DNA of 64,000 nucleotides, taken from the NCBI GenBank assembly GCA_021769965.1, contig JAETRU010000001.1, forward strand, positions 141,822-205,821, written 5' to 3'. This document shows, one piece after another, positions 26,565 through 35,069 of this stretch; position 1 is the first letter of the stretch, and every line of letters starts with the position of its first letter. The DNA comes from Eubacterium sp. GTDB taxonomy: Bacteria; Bacillota; Clostridia; Peptostreptococcales; Anaerovoracaceae. The notes under the pieces were generated by a model. The model had not been told where the DNA came from. It was given only the letters and a program-made list of their open reading frames with translations, and did no database searches. The position numbers were made by a program, and so were the translations under genes.

Positions 26565-26738
26565 TTATTTGTGGCTCTTTGCCTGTTGCATATCATTTCT
26601 TATCATACGGCGAATTTTTGTCGCGGCGTCCTCTTTTGCGCCGTCCTTAACGACGGCTTTCACGATATATGTCACGTCCCCGATTTTGTACTCTCGTACA
26701 ACGGGGACATTTGTTTTCTGATTGATTGCTGTGCTCAT
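26565..26738 (-). CDS. Transposon-encoded protein TnpW
   Basis: The 57-residue product contains REYKIGDVTYIVKAVVKDGAKEDAATKIRRMIRND, the pattern of the TnpW family of conjugative transposons. Its role is unknown. The ORF is open to 26759, but GGGGGA lies about 9 bases before ATG 26738, so that start is used. It precedes the small ORF and the recombinase on the same strand. Confidence 0.78.
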   Translation of the reverse strand: MSTAINQKTNVPVVREYKIGDVTYIVKAVVKDGAKEDAATKIRRMIRNDMQQAKSHK

Positions 26739-27147
26739 AGAAATAAATCCCCCTTTCATGGGATATAGAAAATCAATTCAAAATAAAGAAGCCCAAAGGA
26801 CGGCTGCTGGCGCAGCTCCACGGGAGTTCCACCCCTCCGACGGTCTGCCGAAGCCCTGCCCATCGCCTGCGACGCTTTTAACGCTCGGACTGTGGCTGCA
26901 AGGGAGTACCATTATTCCTTTTGCGCATCTTCGCCCGCAAGCTGCCACGCTGCATTACGGTGAAAGTGTTTGTCGCTCGGCATATCCTCCCGGATACGGG
27001 TCATGGCGCACCCACCGCACGGCTCAACGCAAAAGGGATGTATCCTTTGTGCTTTATGACGCAATCGTCGTTATCTTACGCGCGTATTTGTCAAGGAACA
27101 GTCAGTCGGACTTGCAGAAAGGGGAAAGTGCTTGTCCGGCAGTCGGG
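26739..27147. other. GC-rich non-coding block of the ICE
   Basis: These roughly 400 bases contain no gene with a convincing start. Two overlapping open frames on the plus strand (up to 176 codons) have no ribosome site and an unlikely composition rich in Pro, Arg and Ser. The block is much more GC-rich than the genes on either side and rich in local inverted repeats, which suggests a structured RNA or a regulatory region for TnpW and the recombinase. On the minus strand a TTGACA stands at about 27085-27090 without a clear -10 at proper distance. Confidence 0.4.
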
Positions 27148-27387
27148 TCAATCTACCCGAAAAGTGAGGATCTTCGTTATGAGCTTGGTTTCCAGCCTCC
27201 GGCGCAGTTCTTCGTCCACACAGAGATGGGGATTGCCGTATTCGTCGTATAGCTCGCGCAGTGACAGTTTGGCAATATAACCCGCATAGTGTTTCAGAAC
27301 CGTGTTGATGGCTTCCACGTCGCCGCCTGCTGCTTTCTGAATGACAGTAAAGGGCAGCAGACGTGCGTTGTTCAGGTTATTGTTCAT
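27148..27387 (-). CDS. Helix-turn-helix conjugative-transposon protein
   Basis: The 79-residue product (FTVIQKAAGGDVEAINTVLKHYAGYIAKLS, then HLCVDEELRRRLETKLITKILTFRV) matches the short HTH_16-type proteins that accompany sigma-like factors in Tn916 and Tn1549 relatives, probably a degenerate sigma region 2. Its start overlaps the end of the sigma-like gene by 11 bases, so the two are coupled. Likely role: control of recombination or transfer genes. Confidence 0.8.
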   Translation of the reverse strand: MNNNLNNARLLPFTVIQKAAGGDVEAINTVLKHYAGYIAKLSLRELYDEYGNPHLCVDEELRRRLETKLITKILTFRVD

Positions 27388-27805
27388 CTGCTTTTCCTCC
27401 CATCAGTTCTCTCAGCAATTTTAAGGTGGCGGATCTTCGGTAAGCAACGGAGCTGCGTACCATGTTCAGTGCCTTGGCGATCTCGCTGTCCGGCATATCA
27501 AGGAAATAGGACAGCAGGATAATATCGCGCTTCTGGGCTGGCAGGGCTGCTATGGCTCCTGCCAGCTCGTCATTATCGATATGCACCCTGTAATCAAGAA
27601 CGCCAAAGGATTGTTTCTCGACAAAATAGATGTCACAGGTCGAAAGCTGTTCCATGACTTCAACCGGCAAATCAGAAAAGCTGATCTCACGATTTCGCTT
27701 CCGTGCCAGCTCGTCGAGGTAATCCCGCGCTTCATTCCGCAGTACCTTTTTGCAGAACGCATCAAAGGTGTGCTGGATATGTTCTTCGTGCGAATGAGGT
27801 TTCAT
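27377..27805 (-). CDS. Sigma-70-like regulator of the ICE
   Basis: The 142-residue product ends in a sigma region 4 helix-turn-helix: ALPAQKRDIILLSYFLDMPDSEIAKALNMVRSSVAYRRSATLKLLRELM. It resembles Orf7 of Tn916 and equivalents in Tn1549-type elements, which drive excision genes. A strong GGGAGGTG lies 6 bases before the ATG. It is transcribed towards the recombinase and coupled to the next HTH gene. Confidence 0.85.
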   Translation of the reverse strand: MKPHSHEEHIQHTFDAFCKKVLRNEARDYLDELARKRNREISFSDLPVEVMEQLSTCDIYFVEKQSFGVLDYRVHIDNDELAGAIAALPAQKRDIILLSYFLDMPDSEIAKALNMVRSSVAYRRSATLKLLRELMGGKADEQ

Positions 27806-28410
27806 TTTCTCACCTCCCTTCGCGTCCGCAAAGGCGGGTGATACTTTTCCTCCCCTTTCGCCACTACTACGGTAGCCGATGCCCCAACTTCCAAATTGGG
27901 CGAAAGATTTTTGAAGAAATTTTTACGAGTAATCCATACGCCGTACCTCCTTATTGTTCTATGACCATCAAATCAAAAGAAGCAGAGAGAAAGGGCGGGC
28001 TGCGGCAGCCGACAGAGTGCAAAAACGCAATACGACAAAAGGCACCCTCACGGATATAAAAATCCGTTTGGGTGCCTTTCAGTTTTGTTTTGGTGTGTGT
28101 AGAAAAGCGGCTTCCGTTTGGCGGAGCTTCCGCATTTTTGCTTATGAGCTTTAGAACATAATATATGAGCTGCAACTCATCTACGAAAGTGCAACTCAGC
28201 TCCTTGTCTGTTTGTAGAAACAATCTTTTTGAAAAAAAGCATTTTGCGCGGTAACGGTTTACCGTGTTATAGGTGCCTCCTGTACTTGCGAATATTTATA
28301 TCCATCTTCTTCTAACCTCCAAAATATGATTTATAACTCACCAGATGTGATTTGAATGGTTATTTATATGAGCATTAGCGCACACTAAACTATATATGAG
28401 GTGAGTTAAA
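27806..28410. other. Regulatory intergenic region between sigma-like and XRE genes
   Basis: About 600 bases without a supported gene. On the minus strand a good AGGAGG is followed by a four-codon ORF (ATG at about 27941, sequence MDYS), which might be a leader peptide. A strong hairpin lies at 28037-28079. The stretch 28200-28400 upstream of the XRE gene is AT-rich and probably holds its promoter. A 90-codon minus-strand frame (27951-28223) overlaps the hairpin and has no ribosome site. Confidence 0.45.
28037..28079. terminator. Long bidirectional hairpin terminator
   Basis: A 10-bp outer stem (AAAGGCACCC with GGGTGCCTTT) continues into an inner CGGAT/ATCCG stem; A and T runs flank it on both sides. 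It may isolate the sigma/recombinase genes from the XRE region. Confidence 0.65.
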
Positions 28411-28740
28411 ATGAAGAATCCAGTTGATTCTTTTGCTGCTGCCCTCCGTGCTGCGAGAGCAAGGCAGCACCTTACACAAAGGGCACTGGCGGAGAAACTG
28501 CATATGAGCGTCCGTACCATCATTGAGATTGAACTCGGGCGCAGCAACCCACGATTTGAAACGGTTGCATTGTTGGCAGAAGAATTGAATATCAGTCTGG
28601 ATGCCATCGTATTTCCCGATACGGCGACTACTACGGTATCAAAAACCGTTACAGATTTCTTTGCAGGAAAGAGTGAAGCGGAAATACAGAAGTACATTTC
28701 CCTCTGCCAGCAGGCAGATGCATTTAAGACTGACAAGTAA
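28411..28740 (+). CDS. XRE-family transcriptional regulator
   Basis: The 109-residue product carries an N-terminal Cro/CI helix-turn-helix at about residues 10-65 (LRAARARQHLTQRALAEKLHMSVRTIIEIELGRSNPRFETVALLAEELNISLDAIV) and a C-terminal helical part. Such genes repress or time transfer in Tn1549-type elements. GAGGTGAG lies about 7 bases before the ATG. It is divergent from the sigma-like gene and convergent with the sortase gene. Confidence 0.88.
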   Translation: MKNPVDSFAAALRAARARQHLTQRALAEKLHMSVRTIIEIELGRSNPRFETVALLAEELNISLDAIVFPDTATTTVSKTVTDFFAGKSEAEIQKYISLCQQADAFKTDK

Positions 28741-28779
28741 AAGGCGACTGTTCGGAATAATCCGGCAGCCGCCTTTTAC
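28739..28779. terminator. Bidirectional terminator between XRE and sortase genes
   Basis: AAAAGGCG...CGCCTTTT arms with an inner CTG/CAG extension form a stem of about 12 bp around a 15-base loop, with A/T runs on both sides. It suits the convergent XRE (plus) and sortase (minus) genes. Confidence 0.75.
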
Positions 28780-28796
28780 TTGCAAAGAATGTGCTT

Positions 28797-29639
28797 TTAC
28801 CTTTGGCGGGCAACCACTACGAATCGTCCGTGTTCTTCGTGATAGGAACAGGTAACAAGGGTAATGAGCTTATCGCCGTACTCGGCAGTCACCCCTGTAT
28901 CGTACAAACTTTTTTCTTTATAATTCTGAATGGCGTTGTCATAGTCTGCTTTGTCGGCAGCCTTGATAAAGCGGTAAAACTTAAAACAGTTCTCGTCTGC
29001 GTAATATACCCGGTCGTAAAAAGCTGCCAGAACTTCATATTCGCCCTGCTCATAGAGCGTATCAAATCTGATTATGGGATGCTCCTGCCAATAGCTTTTG
29101 TTGGCGTATTGCAGGATTTCACGGAACATAGTGCCGTTTTTCATGTTGTGCCCGTAGATGATATAGTTATCACTGTCAATTCCACATTTTGCGTCCATAA
29201 AAGGCGTACCGGCAGTGCTGGTTTCGCCCTCAAAGGACAGACGCAGGTATTTTTCCGGATCGTCCGGGGTATGCATCACCGGGTAGTCCAAAACGGTGTT
29301 CTCAATACAGATCCAGCCGAACAGGTCAGGGTTCTGCTCATACACAGAAGCGTACTGCGTCAGGATTTCAGGCTCTGTTTCTATTTCCGCAGGCTCGCGT
29401 GTGGTGTCGGCAGGGATAACAGGAATAGCTGGAATATAATCCGCAGTGCTGCTTTCCTCTGCATGAACACTTCCTGATATAAGATCATATTCCACCTGTC
29501 TGTTCTGATCTCTCAGAATACCTCGGACTGCCGCAAGAGCCCCTACAGAGGATGCTGCCAGCAAAATGAGAATGGGGATCCAGTTGCGGAGCGGCCTATG
29601 TTTCCTTTGATACTTTCCTTTGGTGCTGATCCATTTCAT
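28797..29639 (-). CDS. Class B sortase
   Basis: The 280-residue transpeptidase has one N-terminal membrane helix (about 20-40) and a class B sortase fold. The catalytic His is in YIIYGHNMKNGTMF, the catalytic Cys in ITLVTCSYHEEHGRFVVVARQR, and the Arg in the last segment (GRFVVVARQR). Sortases cleave a sorting motif of surface proteins and attach them to peptidoglycan. The likely substrate is the large surface protein encoded 0.5 kb upstream in the same direction, making a self-contained cassette. Class B enzymes usually prefer NPxT- or (S/P)PxTG-like motifs. Confidence 0.92.
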   Translation of the reverse strand: MKWISTKGKYQRKHRPLRNWIPILILLAASSVGALAAVRGILRDQNRQVEYDLISGSVHAEESSTADYIPAIPVIPADTTREPAEIETEPEILTQYASVYEQNPDLFGWICIENTVLDYPVMHTPDDPEKYLRLSFEGETSTAGTPFMDAKCGIDSDNYIIYGHNMKNGTMFREILQYANKSYWQEHPIIRFDTLYEQGEYEVLAAFYDRVYYADENCFKFYRFIKAADKADYDNAIQNYKEKSLYDTGVTAEYGDKLITLVTCSYHEEHGRFVVVARQR

Positions 29640-29654
29640 TGACGGTTCACCCGG

Positions 29655-30107
29655 CTATTCCTCCTGTCTGTGCAGCTCATAGGTTCCGCCGATGGTTCCT
29701 TCTCCGCCTGTCAGGGTGAGCGTGTTGTCATTTACAGAAAATGTATAGGTGCAATCCCGTGCTGCTTCATTTGAAAAGTCGATAAAGAGCCGATCGCCCT
29801 TCACTTGATAGGAAAAATCATAAGTTGCGGAGGTAAGGAGCATTTCACCGCTTCCTTTGCCGTCAAACTGATAGGTCGTGTTGCTGTCATAGTCCCATGT
29901 GCCGGTTAACGGGTCGCTGCCGGAACATCCTTTAACAAGCAATACAATAAGCAGGACCAATACAAGCAGCGCAGCGGCGCAAAGAATCAACCTGCGTTGC
30001 TTTCTTCTCTGCCGCCTTTTCCTTGCGATATATCTCCTGTAATCCTCTTTACCGGAGGCTGCACTCGGCGTCTGCTGGGATGTTGGTCGGGCTTGTTCGT
30101 TGTTCAT
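29655..30107 (-). CDS. Membrane-anchored protein with DUF5640-like domain
   Basis: The 150-residue product has a basic cytoplasmic start (ARKRRQRRKQRR), a membrane helix at about 39-60 ending VLLVKGCSGSDP, and an outside lipocalin-like beta domain: LTGTWDYDSNTTYQFDGKGSGEM through GTIGGTYELHR. The KGCSGS after the helix could be a lipobox, but the distance from the N-terminus is long. It lies between the sortase and surface-protein genes with short gaps, so it probably serves the same cassette. Role unknown. Confidence 0.65.
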   Translation of the reverse strand: MNNEQARPTSQQTPSAASGKEDYRRYIARKRRQRRKQRRLILCAAALLVLVLLIVLLVKGCSGSDPLTGTWDYDSNTTYQFDGKGSGEMLLTSATYDFSYQVKGDRLFIDFSNEAARDCTYTFSVNDNTLTLTGGEGTIGGTYELHRQEE

Positions 30108-30189
30108 CGTGGTTTCTCCAATCCAAGGGAAAGGGCGGCAGCGGGACTATGCCCGTCACCGCCCATCCTTATAAGATTATCTTATTGGG

Positions 30190-33100
30190 TTATTTTACGT
30201 ATTTTTTTCTTTTGCTGTACACTACGGTGCCAGTTACACCAAGGCCAGAAGCAAGCAGCAGGACGATCCAGAGGATCATGTTGCTGTTGTCGCCGGTCTG
30301 AGGTACATCATCCAGAGCGCCGGTGTTCGGATTGCTTTCCGTCGGATTGTTCGGTTTGGTTGTAGAACCGGTAGCTGGGATCTCAACAGCAGGACGCTGA
30401 TAGCCGCAAACCTTGCATTCTTCATGCTTGGTGCCCTTTTTGGTTGCAGTTGCTTCCTTATCTACCACCCACTTGAAGCTGTGAGCTGCAACATCATCCT
30501 TGTGGCCGCAGGAGCATTCTTTCCAGTGGTTGATAGAATCGGATTTCCAGTCAGAGCTGTAGTTGTGCATATGCTCGCCGCTGCCGGTTGCAGGAATCGT
30601 ACCGGTTTCCAGTACACGGTGGCAAACGGTGCATTCCTTATGCTTTGTACCGTCAGTGGTAGCCGTTGCTGCGGTGTCGGTGATCCATTTGCTGGCGGTA
30701 TGTGCCGCTTCCTCAGCTTTTGCGCCGCAGGAGCATTCATACCAGTGCTTGTCGGCGTCAGTTTTCCACTCGCTGCCATAGCTGTGGGTATGCTCACCGC
30801 TGCCGGTTGCCGGGATCGTACCGGTTTCCATTACATAACCGCACTCGGTACATTCCTTATGCTTCGTGCCGTCAGTGGTAGCCGTTGCCGGAGTGTCGGT
30901 GATCCATTCGCTTTCGGTATGAGCTGCTTTGCTGTCTTCAATGATGACGCCGCAGCCAACAACCGTACATTCTTTCCAATGGTTATCCGCATCAGACTTC
31001 CAACCGGAAGGAGTATGTCCGTTTGCCGTAAGGATGACGCTGGTCTTGTCGGTAATTTCCACAGAACCGGATGCGTCCTCAAACCACTTATCACAGCCGT
31101 CACATGTGTAATATGCTTTGTTGCCCGGTGTGGTGCAAGTTGCAGGATTTTCATCAACAAGCGTCAGATTATGGGTATGCGGAACGGAATTATCATAGGT
31201 ACAGGTATCGCAGATGTCATCGTCTCCGTAATCATGAGCCGCTTCGTCTTTCTTTAAGTGGCAGCGGCTGCATTCATACCAGTGCTTGTCGGCATCTTTA
31301 CTCCAGCTTCCTTCTTCCGGCCAAGCGTGGTCGAGAGCAGAACCGGTGTCTGTAAAGGTGTCGGCATCATTTGTGCTGATTGCTCCGCAGGAGCAGCTCT
31401 TGTAGTAAACTGCATCATGGGTGCAGTCAGCAGCAGTTTTCAGAGCTGCGTCCTTAATGGTTTCCTGATCGAAAGTATGGGTATGCGGCGCAGCTTTATA
31501 GGTCGCTTTCACGCTAACTTCGCCGGCAGGCATTGTGAAGGTGGTGGTTGCGCTGTTTGCGTCCGCAAGGGTAATGCCGCCGCTTACAACTTCCCACTTA
31601 TCAAATACCTTGCCGGACGGAGCCGCATTTGCAGTCAAGGTAACGGTTGTACCCATTGTTGCCTTGGTGATCGGAGTGCCTGCACCAACGGATGCAGTAC
31701 CGCCTGTCACGGTTACATTGTACTCAATAGCTTCCCAAACTGCGGTTACGGTAGTGTTAGCAGTAACGGTAATCTTGTCGCCAGCAGCCTTTTCAACACC
31801 GCCAACGCTCCAAGCCTTGAACTGCTTGCCATCGGGAGCAGTAAAGCCGTTTGCAGGGAGCGTGTATTCACCGGAAACACCGGTTACATCAGCCATGCTG
31901 CCTGTACCGCCGTTAGCATCGAAGGAAACGGTATAAGTAACAACAGGGATGTCCTCCCAAACTGCGGTTACGGTAGTGTTAGCAGTAACGGTAATCTTGT
32001 CGCCAACCGCCTTTTCAACACCGCCAACGCTCCAAGCCTTGAACTGCTTACCGGCAGGAGCAGTGAAGCCGTTTTCAGGGAGAGTGTATTCGCCGGAAAT
32101 ATCGGTTACATCTACCATTGTGCCTGTACCGCCGTTAGCGTTAAAGCTTACGGTGTAGGTCGTGACCGGGGCGGTGTAGCTCACCGTGACCTTCTCGCCC
32201 AGATAATAGTGATTATTCAGATACGCTACGACATAGTAATTGCCCTCATTTAGGCCATAAATGCTTGTTTCATAGCTGTACTCATACGGGCTGGATGTGG
32301 AGGTCGTATCTGATCTGATAGAGATGTAACTACTCTCATTGTTCTCATTCCCCTCTTCCACCAGTCTGAAGCCCTCTTGTGCGGCATTCGCCTTTACCAC
32401 CGTTTTGAAGGTGAGTGTTCCTTGGGTGCCGGTCGTGCCGGTGGGCGTGAACTTCGGCGTTCCGACAAAGGGACTGTGCTTCGCCGTCACGGTGACATCC
32501 TTGTCGGGAACGGTGAAGGAGTTGCTCGCCGTGGTAGCCGATTTGTCGAGCGTCACATCCGAAGAAGTCCACTCCTTGAAGGGAATTTCCTGATCATCCC
32601 AACTTTTCTTGATGGCGGGCGTGATGTTCACCTTGTCACCCGCAAGGAAATATCCGCTGCCATTTTCGTACTTGACGCCGGGGCCGGTGAGTTGGCCGTT
32701 CTGGGCCGTCACCTTGCGGGGCGTGCCGAAGCGGTAGGAGGCGTAGCAGTTGATCGTATCCACATTGACCGCGTGGGTGGTGGTGTCAAAGCTTGCTCCT
32801 CTCGAAATGGCACCGCCGGGATAACTGGAATGGGTACTGTGCTTCTTCCACTGGACCTGCATCTCGCCGACCCTAGTCAAGGTTGGAGTTCCCATAGGAT
32901 AAATGCCAAAGCTGTAAGCATCATCTTTTCCGGCCTTGGTCACATCGATCTTGATCTTACCGGTGGTGTCGATGCTCACATTTCCATTTGCGAACATTCC
33001 ATTGCAGTTGCTGCCGCCTGTCGTATTGTTCGGCGTAGCGCAGGTGATGTCCACGGAGGCATTTTCGGAGATGGTGATGTTTTCCTTTGCGTAAATGCCG

Positions 33101-33657
33101 TAGGCTTTCTCGTAGGTGCTCGTGCCGGTGTGCGTCATGTCGATGGTCACTTCGGCATCTCCCTTGATCGTCACACTGCCGGTTGTATAGCTGCCAGATA
33201 AACCGGTCTCGATGCCGATTGCGGCATTGCCGCCGCTTAATGTGCGGGTAATTGAGAGCGTGCCGCCGTCGCTGGATGTAACGGTGATATCACCGCCCAC
33301 AGCATTCTCAAGGCTACCATCATTGATGATATTCGTGCCCTCCAGTACGACGGTAATATCAGTACGACCGACTCCGCCCACCGTGATTCCTTTTCCGTTG
33401 TAGTCCTTCAGCGTCAGCGTACCGGTGGCGGGATCATACGCGGCGTTGAAATCTGTTGAGGTGCCGGTGAAGACGTTTTCAGGATCGTTGTTTTTGTAAT
33501 AAAGTCTGCCTGGATTGTAAAAGTTTTTACCTCCGTCAACAAAAACGTTGCTTGCATCCGGAGATGCCGCCAGCGCCGTGGTTGGGAGCAGCGAGAGCAG
33601 CATCACAAGGCTGAGTAGGAAGCTCCACAGTTTTGTAAGTTTTGTTTTTGCTTTCAA
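30190..33657 (-). CDS. Sortase-anchored repeat surface protein
   Basis: The 1155-residue exported protein has a signal peptide (about 1-31, ending TTALAA). Residues about 40-400 form a beta-helix-like part rich in DITVTSSDGG and SVTIKGDAEVTI repeats. Two 74-residue InlB-type B-repeats lie at 498-642 (NANGGTG ... GFTAPAGKQFKAWSVGG) and a diverged third at 643-719. Residues about 726-1080 are four or more Cys-rich modules of the type HWYECSCGAK...GTKHKECTVCHRVLETGTIPATG, perhaps metal-binding. The end (1109-1155) has NPNTG, VPQTG, a membrane helix and KRKKYVK. It is the probable adhesin of the cassette. Confidence 0.88.
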   Translation of the reverse strand: MKAKTKLTKLWSFLLSLVMLLSLLPTTALAASPDASNVFVDGGKNFYNPGRLYYKNNDPENVFTGTSTDFNAAYDPATGTLTLKDYNGKGITVGGVGRTDITVVLEGTNIINDGSLENAVGGDITVTSSDGGTLSITRTLSGGNAAIGIETGLSGSYTTGSVTIKGDAEVTIDMTHTGTSTYEKAYGIYAKENITISENASVDITCATPNNTTGGSNCNGMFANGNVSIDTTGKIKIDVTKAGKDDAYSFGIYPMGTPTLTRVGEMQVQWKKHSTHSSYPGGAISRGASFDTTTHAVNVDTINCYASYRFGTPRKVTAQNGQLTGPGVKYENGSGYFLAGDKVNITPAIKKSWDDQEIPFKEWTSSDVTLDKSATTASNSFTVPDKDVTVTAKHSPFVGTPKFTPTGTTGTQGTLTFKTVVKANAAQEGFRLVEEGNENNESSYISIRSDTTSTSSPYEYSYETSIYGLNEGNYYVVAYLNNHYYLGEKVTVSYTAPVTTYTVSFNANGGTGTMVDVTDISGEYTLPENGFTAPAGKQFKAWSVGGVEKAVGDKITVTANTTVTAVWEDIPVVTYTVSFDANGGTGSMADVTGVSGEYTLPANGFTAPDGKQFKAWSVGGVEKAAGDKITVTANTTVTAVWEAIEYNVTVTGGTASVGAGTPITKATMGTTVTLTANAAPSGKVFDKWEVVSGGITLADANSATTTFTMPAGEVSVKATYKAAPHTHTFDQETIKDAALKTAADCTHDAVYYKSCSCGAISTNDADTFTDTGSALDHAWPEEGSWSKDADKHWYECSRCHLKKDEAAHDYGDDDICDTCTYDNSVPHTHNLTLVDENPATCTTPGNKAYYTCDGCDKWFEDASGSVEITDKTSVILTANGHTPSGWKSDADNHWKECTVVGCGVIIEDSKAAHTESEWITDTPATATTDGTKHKECTECGYVMETGTIPATGSGEHTHSYGSEWKTDADKHWYECSCGAKAEEAAHTASKWITDTAATATTDGTKHKECTVCHRVLETGTIPATGSGEHMHNYSSDWKSDSINHWKECSCGHKDDVAAHSFKWVVDKEATATKKGTKHEECKVCGYQRPAVEIPATGSTTKPNNPTESNPNTGALDDVPQTGDNSNMILWIVLLLASGLGVTGTVVYSKRKKYVK
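31734..32167 (-). repeat. Two 222-bp direct repeats inside the surface-protein gene
   Basis: Copies beginning at 31734 and 31956 are nearly identical in DNA and encode the two 74-residue B-repeats. Such identity allows slippage or recombination that changes repeat number. Confidence 0.8.
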
Positions 33658-33823
33658 AATAATTCCTCCTTTTTTCTTTCCGACATTTTGCCGGGTGATT
33701 TGACCGTGTGGTTTGTTTTACCTGCTCTCCCACACGGCAAAGAGAGCTTCTGCCATTGCCCATCCGTTCGGAGAACGAAGAAGCGTCAAATACAATCATA
33801 TCATTCCATCACCACCGTCCTCC

Positions 33824-34207
33824 TTACAAAGCATCGATGACCGCCGAAAGATAGGTGGAAGAAACGGAGCCGTAGATGAAATTGTCAACAAGCCCGTCCT
33901 TCTTCGCCTGACGCACCTTGTCCGCCAGCTTCTTTTCGGTGTTCTCGTCCACGACCAGTACAATTTTGCAGTTCGGGTTGGTTTTCTTCAGCTCGGCACG
34001 GATCTTCATCCGCTCCTCCAGCTTCCACGGCGTGTAGGCGGTAACTTCCATAATCAGGACATTCGCAAGCACAACATCGCACAAAAACAACGTTTTGTCC
34101 GGACTGTCGCTCATCACCGGATCAAAATCGGGATCAAACCGGCGAAGGGCTTCGGCAATCGCATCCGCAAACAGGGCGTTCTGCATATCGATCACTACTC
34201 TCCGCAT
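33824..34207 (-). CDS. Receiver-like regulatory protein (degenerate)
   Basis: The 127-residue product starts MRRVVIDMQNALFADAIAEAL and ends with KIVLVVDENTEKKLADKVRQAKKDGLVDNFIYGSVSSTYLSAVIDAL, the alpha/beta pattern of a response-regulator receiver. The usual acidic pocket (DD at the first strand) is reduced to VVID, and no output domain follows. GGAGG 8 bases before ATG 34207 sets the start. It stands between the surface-protein gene and the two-component genes, separated from the latter by a terminator. It may be a pseudo-receiver or connector. Confidence 0.65.
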   Translation of the reverse strand: MRRVVIDMQNALFADAIAEALRRFDPDFDPVMSDSPDKTLFLCDVVLANVLIMEVTAYTPWKLEERMKIRAELKKTNPNCKIVLVVDENTEKKLADKVRQAKKDGLVDNFIYGSVSSTYLSAVIDAL

Positions 34208-34350
34208 TTGCCTCACCTCCAAGTTCTCTTTTTTACGCACTGATGATATTTGGGCATAAAAAAGCGCAGTAACCCCATAATCAACCATATTATACCGGAT
34301 CGTTTTTCAAAACACACCGTCCCTAAGTACAGTATTGCAGAAATTTTTTC

Positions 34351-34386
34351 AAAAAAATACCCGGTCTCGCATCGGAAACCGGGTAT
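34351..34386 (-). terminator. Terminator of the two-component operon
   Basis: A perfect 9-bp stem (34357-34365 with 34378-34386) is followed on the minus strand by seven T. It lies 21 bases past the response-regulator stop. Confidence 0.88.
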
Positions 34387-34406
34387 ATCGGGCTATTCAG
34401 TTTGTT

Positions 34407-35069
34407 TTACGCGATGGGAAGATCGTCCTCGTCATCGGTATTGTCAAGCAGCTTTGGAATAATGAGGCGCTTGCCTGTGACAGCAATGGCAAGCTGGGTC
34501 TTGTTGGAAAAACCGGTCTCCTCAAGAATCTTGGAAACGTGCCATTTAACGGTTCTGACTGTGATGTTCAACTCCTGCGCGATCTCATTGTATTCCAGTC
34601 CCTCGCAGACCAGCCGTAAAACCTTGAGCTGTGCATCGGTCAGCTCTTTGCTGGTGGTAACGCCCAGCTTGACAATGGGCGTTTCGCCGGGCCACATCTG
34701 TTTGCCCTGCATAGTGGCGTCCATCACGGTGATCAGCTCCTCGGGGCTTACTTCCTTGTGCCAGAAGCTGTCCGCTCCCACCTCTTTTGCCCGCTTGATA
34801 AAGCTCTCCTCCGGCATGGAGGTGACGATAATGATTTTGAGCTTCGGGAACTGCTCTCTCAGCTCGGCGGCGGCTTCAATGCCGTCCATTCTGCCGTGGG
34901 TGCAGACATCCATCAGTACCAGTTCCACTGCGCTTCGGCGACAGACGGTAGCGGCCATATCCGCTTTTGTGAGACTGCCCACCAGTTCGTAGCCTTCGCT
35001 GCCGCGCACAACATTCTCCATATATTCCCGTGCGATACGCTGATCGTCAACCACAAGCACCCTTGTCAT
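34407..35069 (-). CDS. NarL/LuxR-type response regulator
   Basis: The 220-residue product has an N-terminal receiver (VLVVDDQRIAREYM, phospho-acceptor Asp in ELVLMDVCTHG, Lys in ADSFWHKEV) and a C-terminal LuxR helix-turn-helix (ELTDAQLKVLRLVCEGLEYNEIAQELNITVRTVKWHVSKILEETG). Phosphorylation by one of the two upstream sensors should change DNA binding. The start overlaps the PAS kinase stop by 4 bases. The targets are probably in the sortase/surface-protein island, an inference from position. Confidence 0.92.
   Translation of the reverse strand: MTRVLVVDDQRIAREYMENVVRGSEGYELVGSLTKADMAATVCRRSAVELVLMDVCTHGRMDGIEAAAELREQFPKLKIIIVTSMPEESFIKRAKEVGADSFWHKEVSPEELITVMDATMQGKQMWPGETPIVKLGVTTSKELTDAQLKVLRLVCEGLEYNEIAQELNITVRTVKWHVSKILEETGFSNKTQLAIAVTGKRLIIPKLLDNTDDEDDLPIA

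Noticed and set aside
26722..27252. 176-codon plus-strand ORF
   Set aside because: It starts antisense to TnpW, runs into the HTH gene on the opposite strand, lacks a ribosome site, and has an odd composition. Such frames are often annotated in this conserved block but look artificial.
27951..28223. 90-codon minus-strand ORF
   Set aside because: It crosses a strong hairpin terminator and has no ribosome site or recognised pattern.
30424..32253. Long plus-strand frames (277 and 331 codons)
   Set aside because: They mirror the repeats of the surface-protein gene on the other strand and have no start signals.
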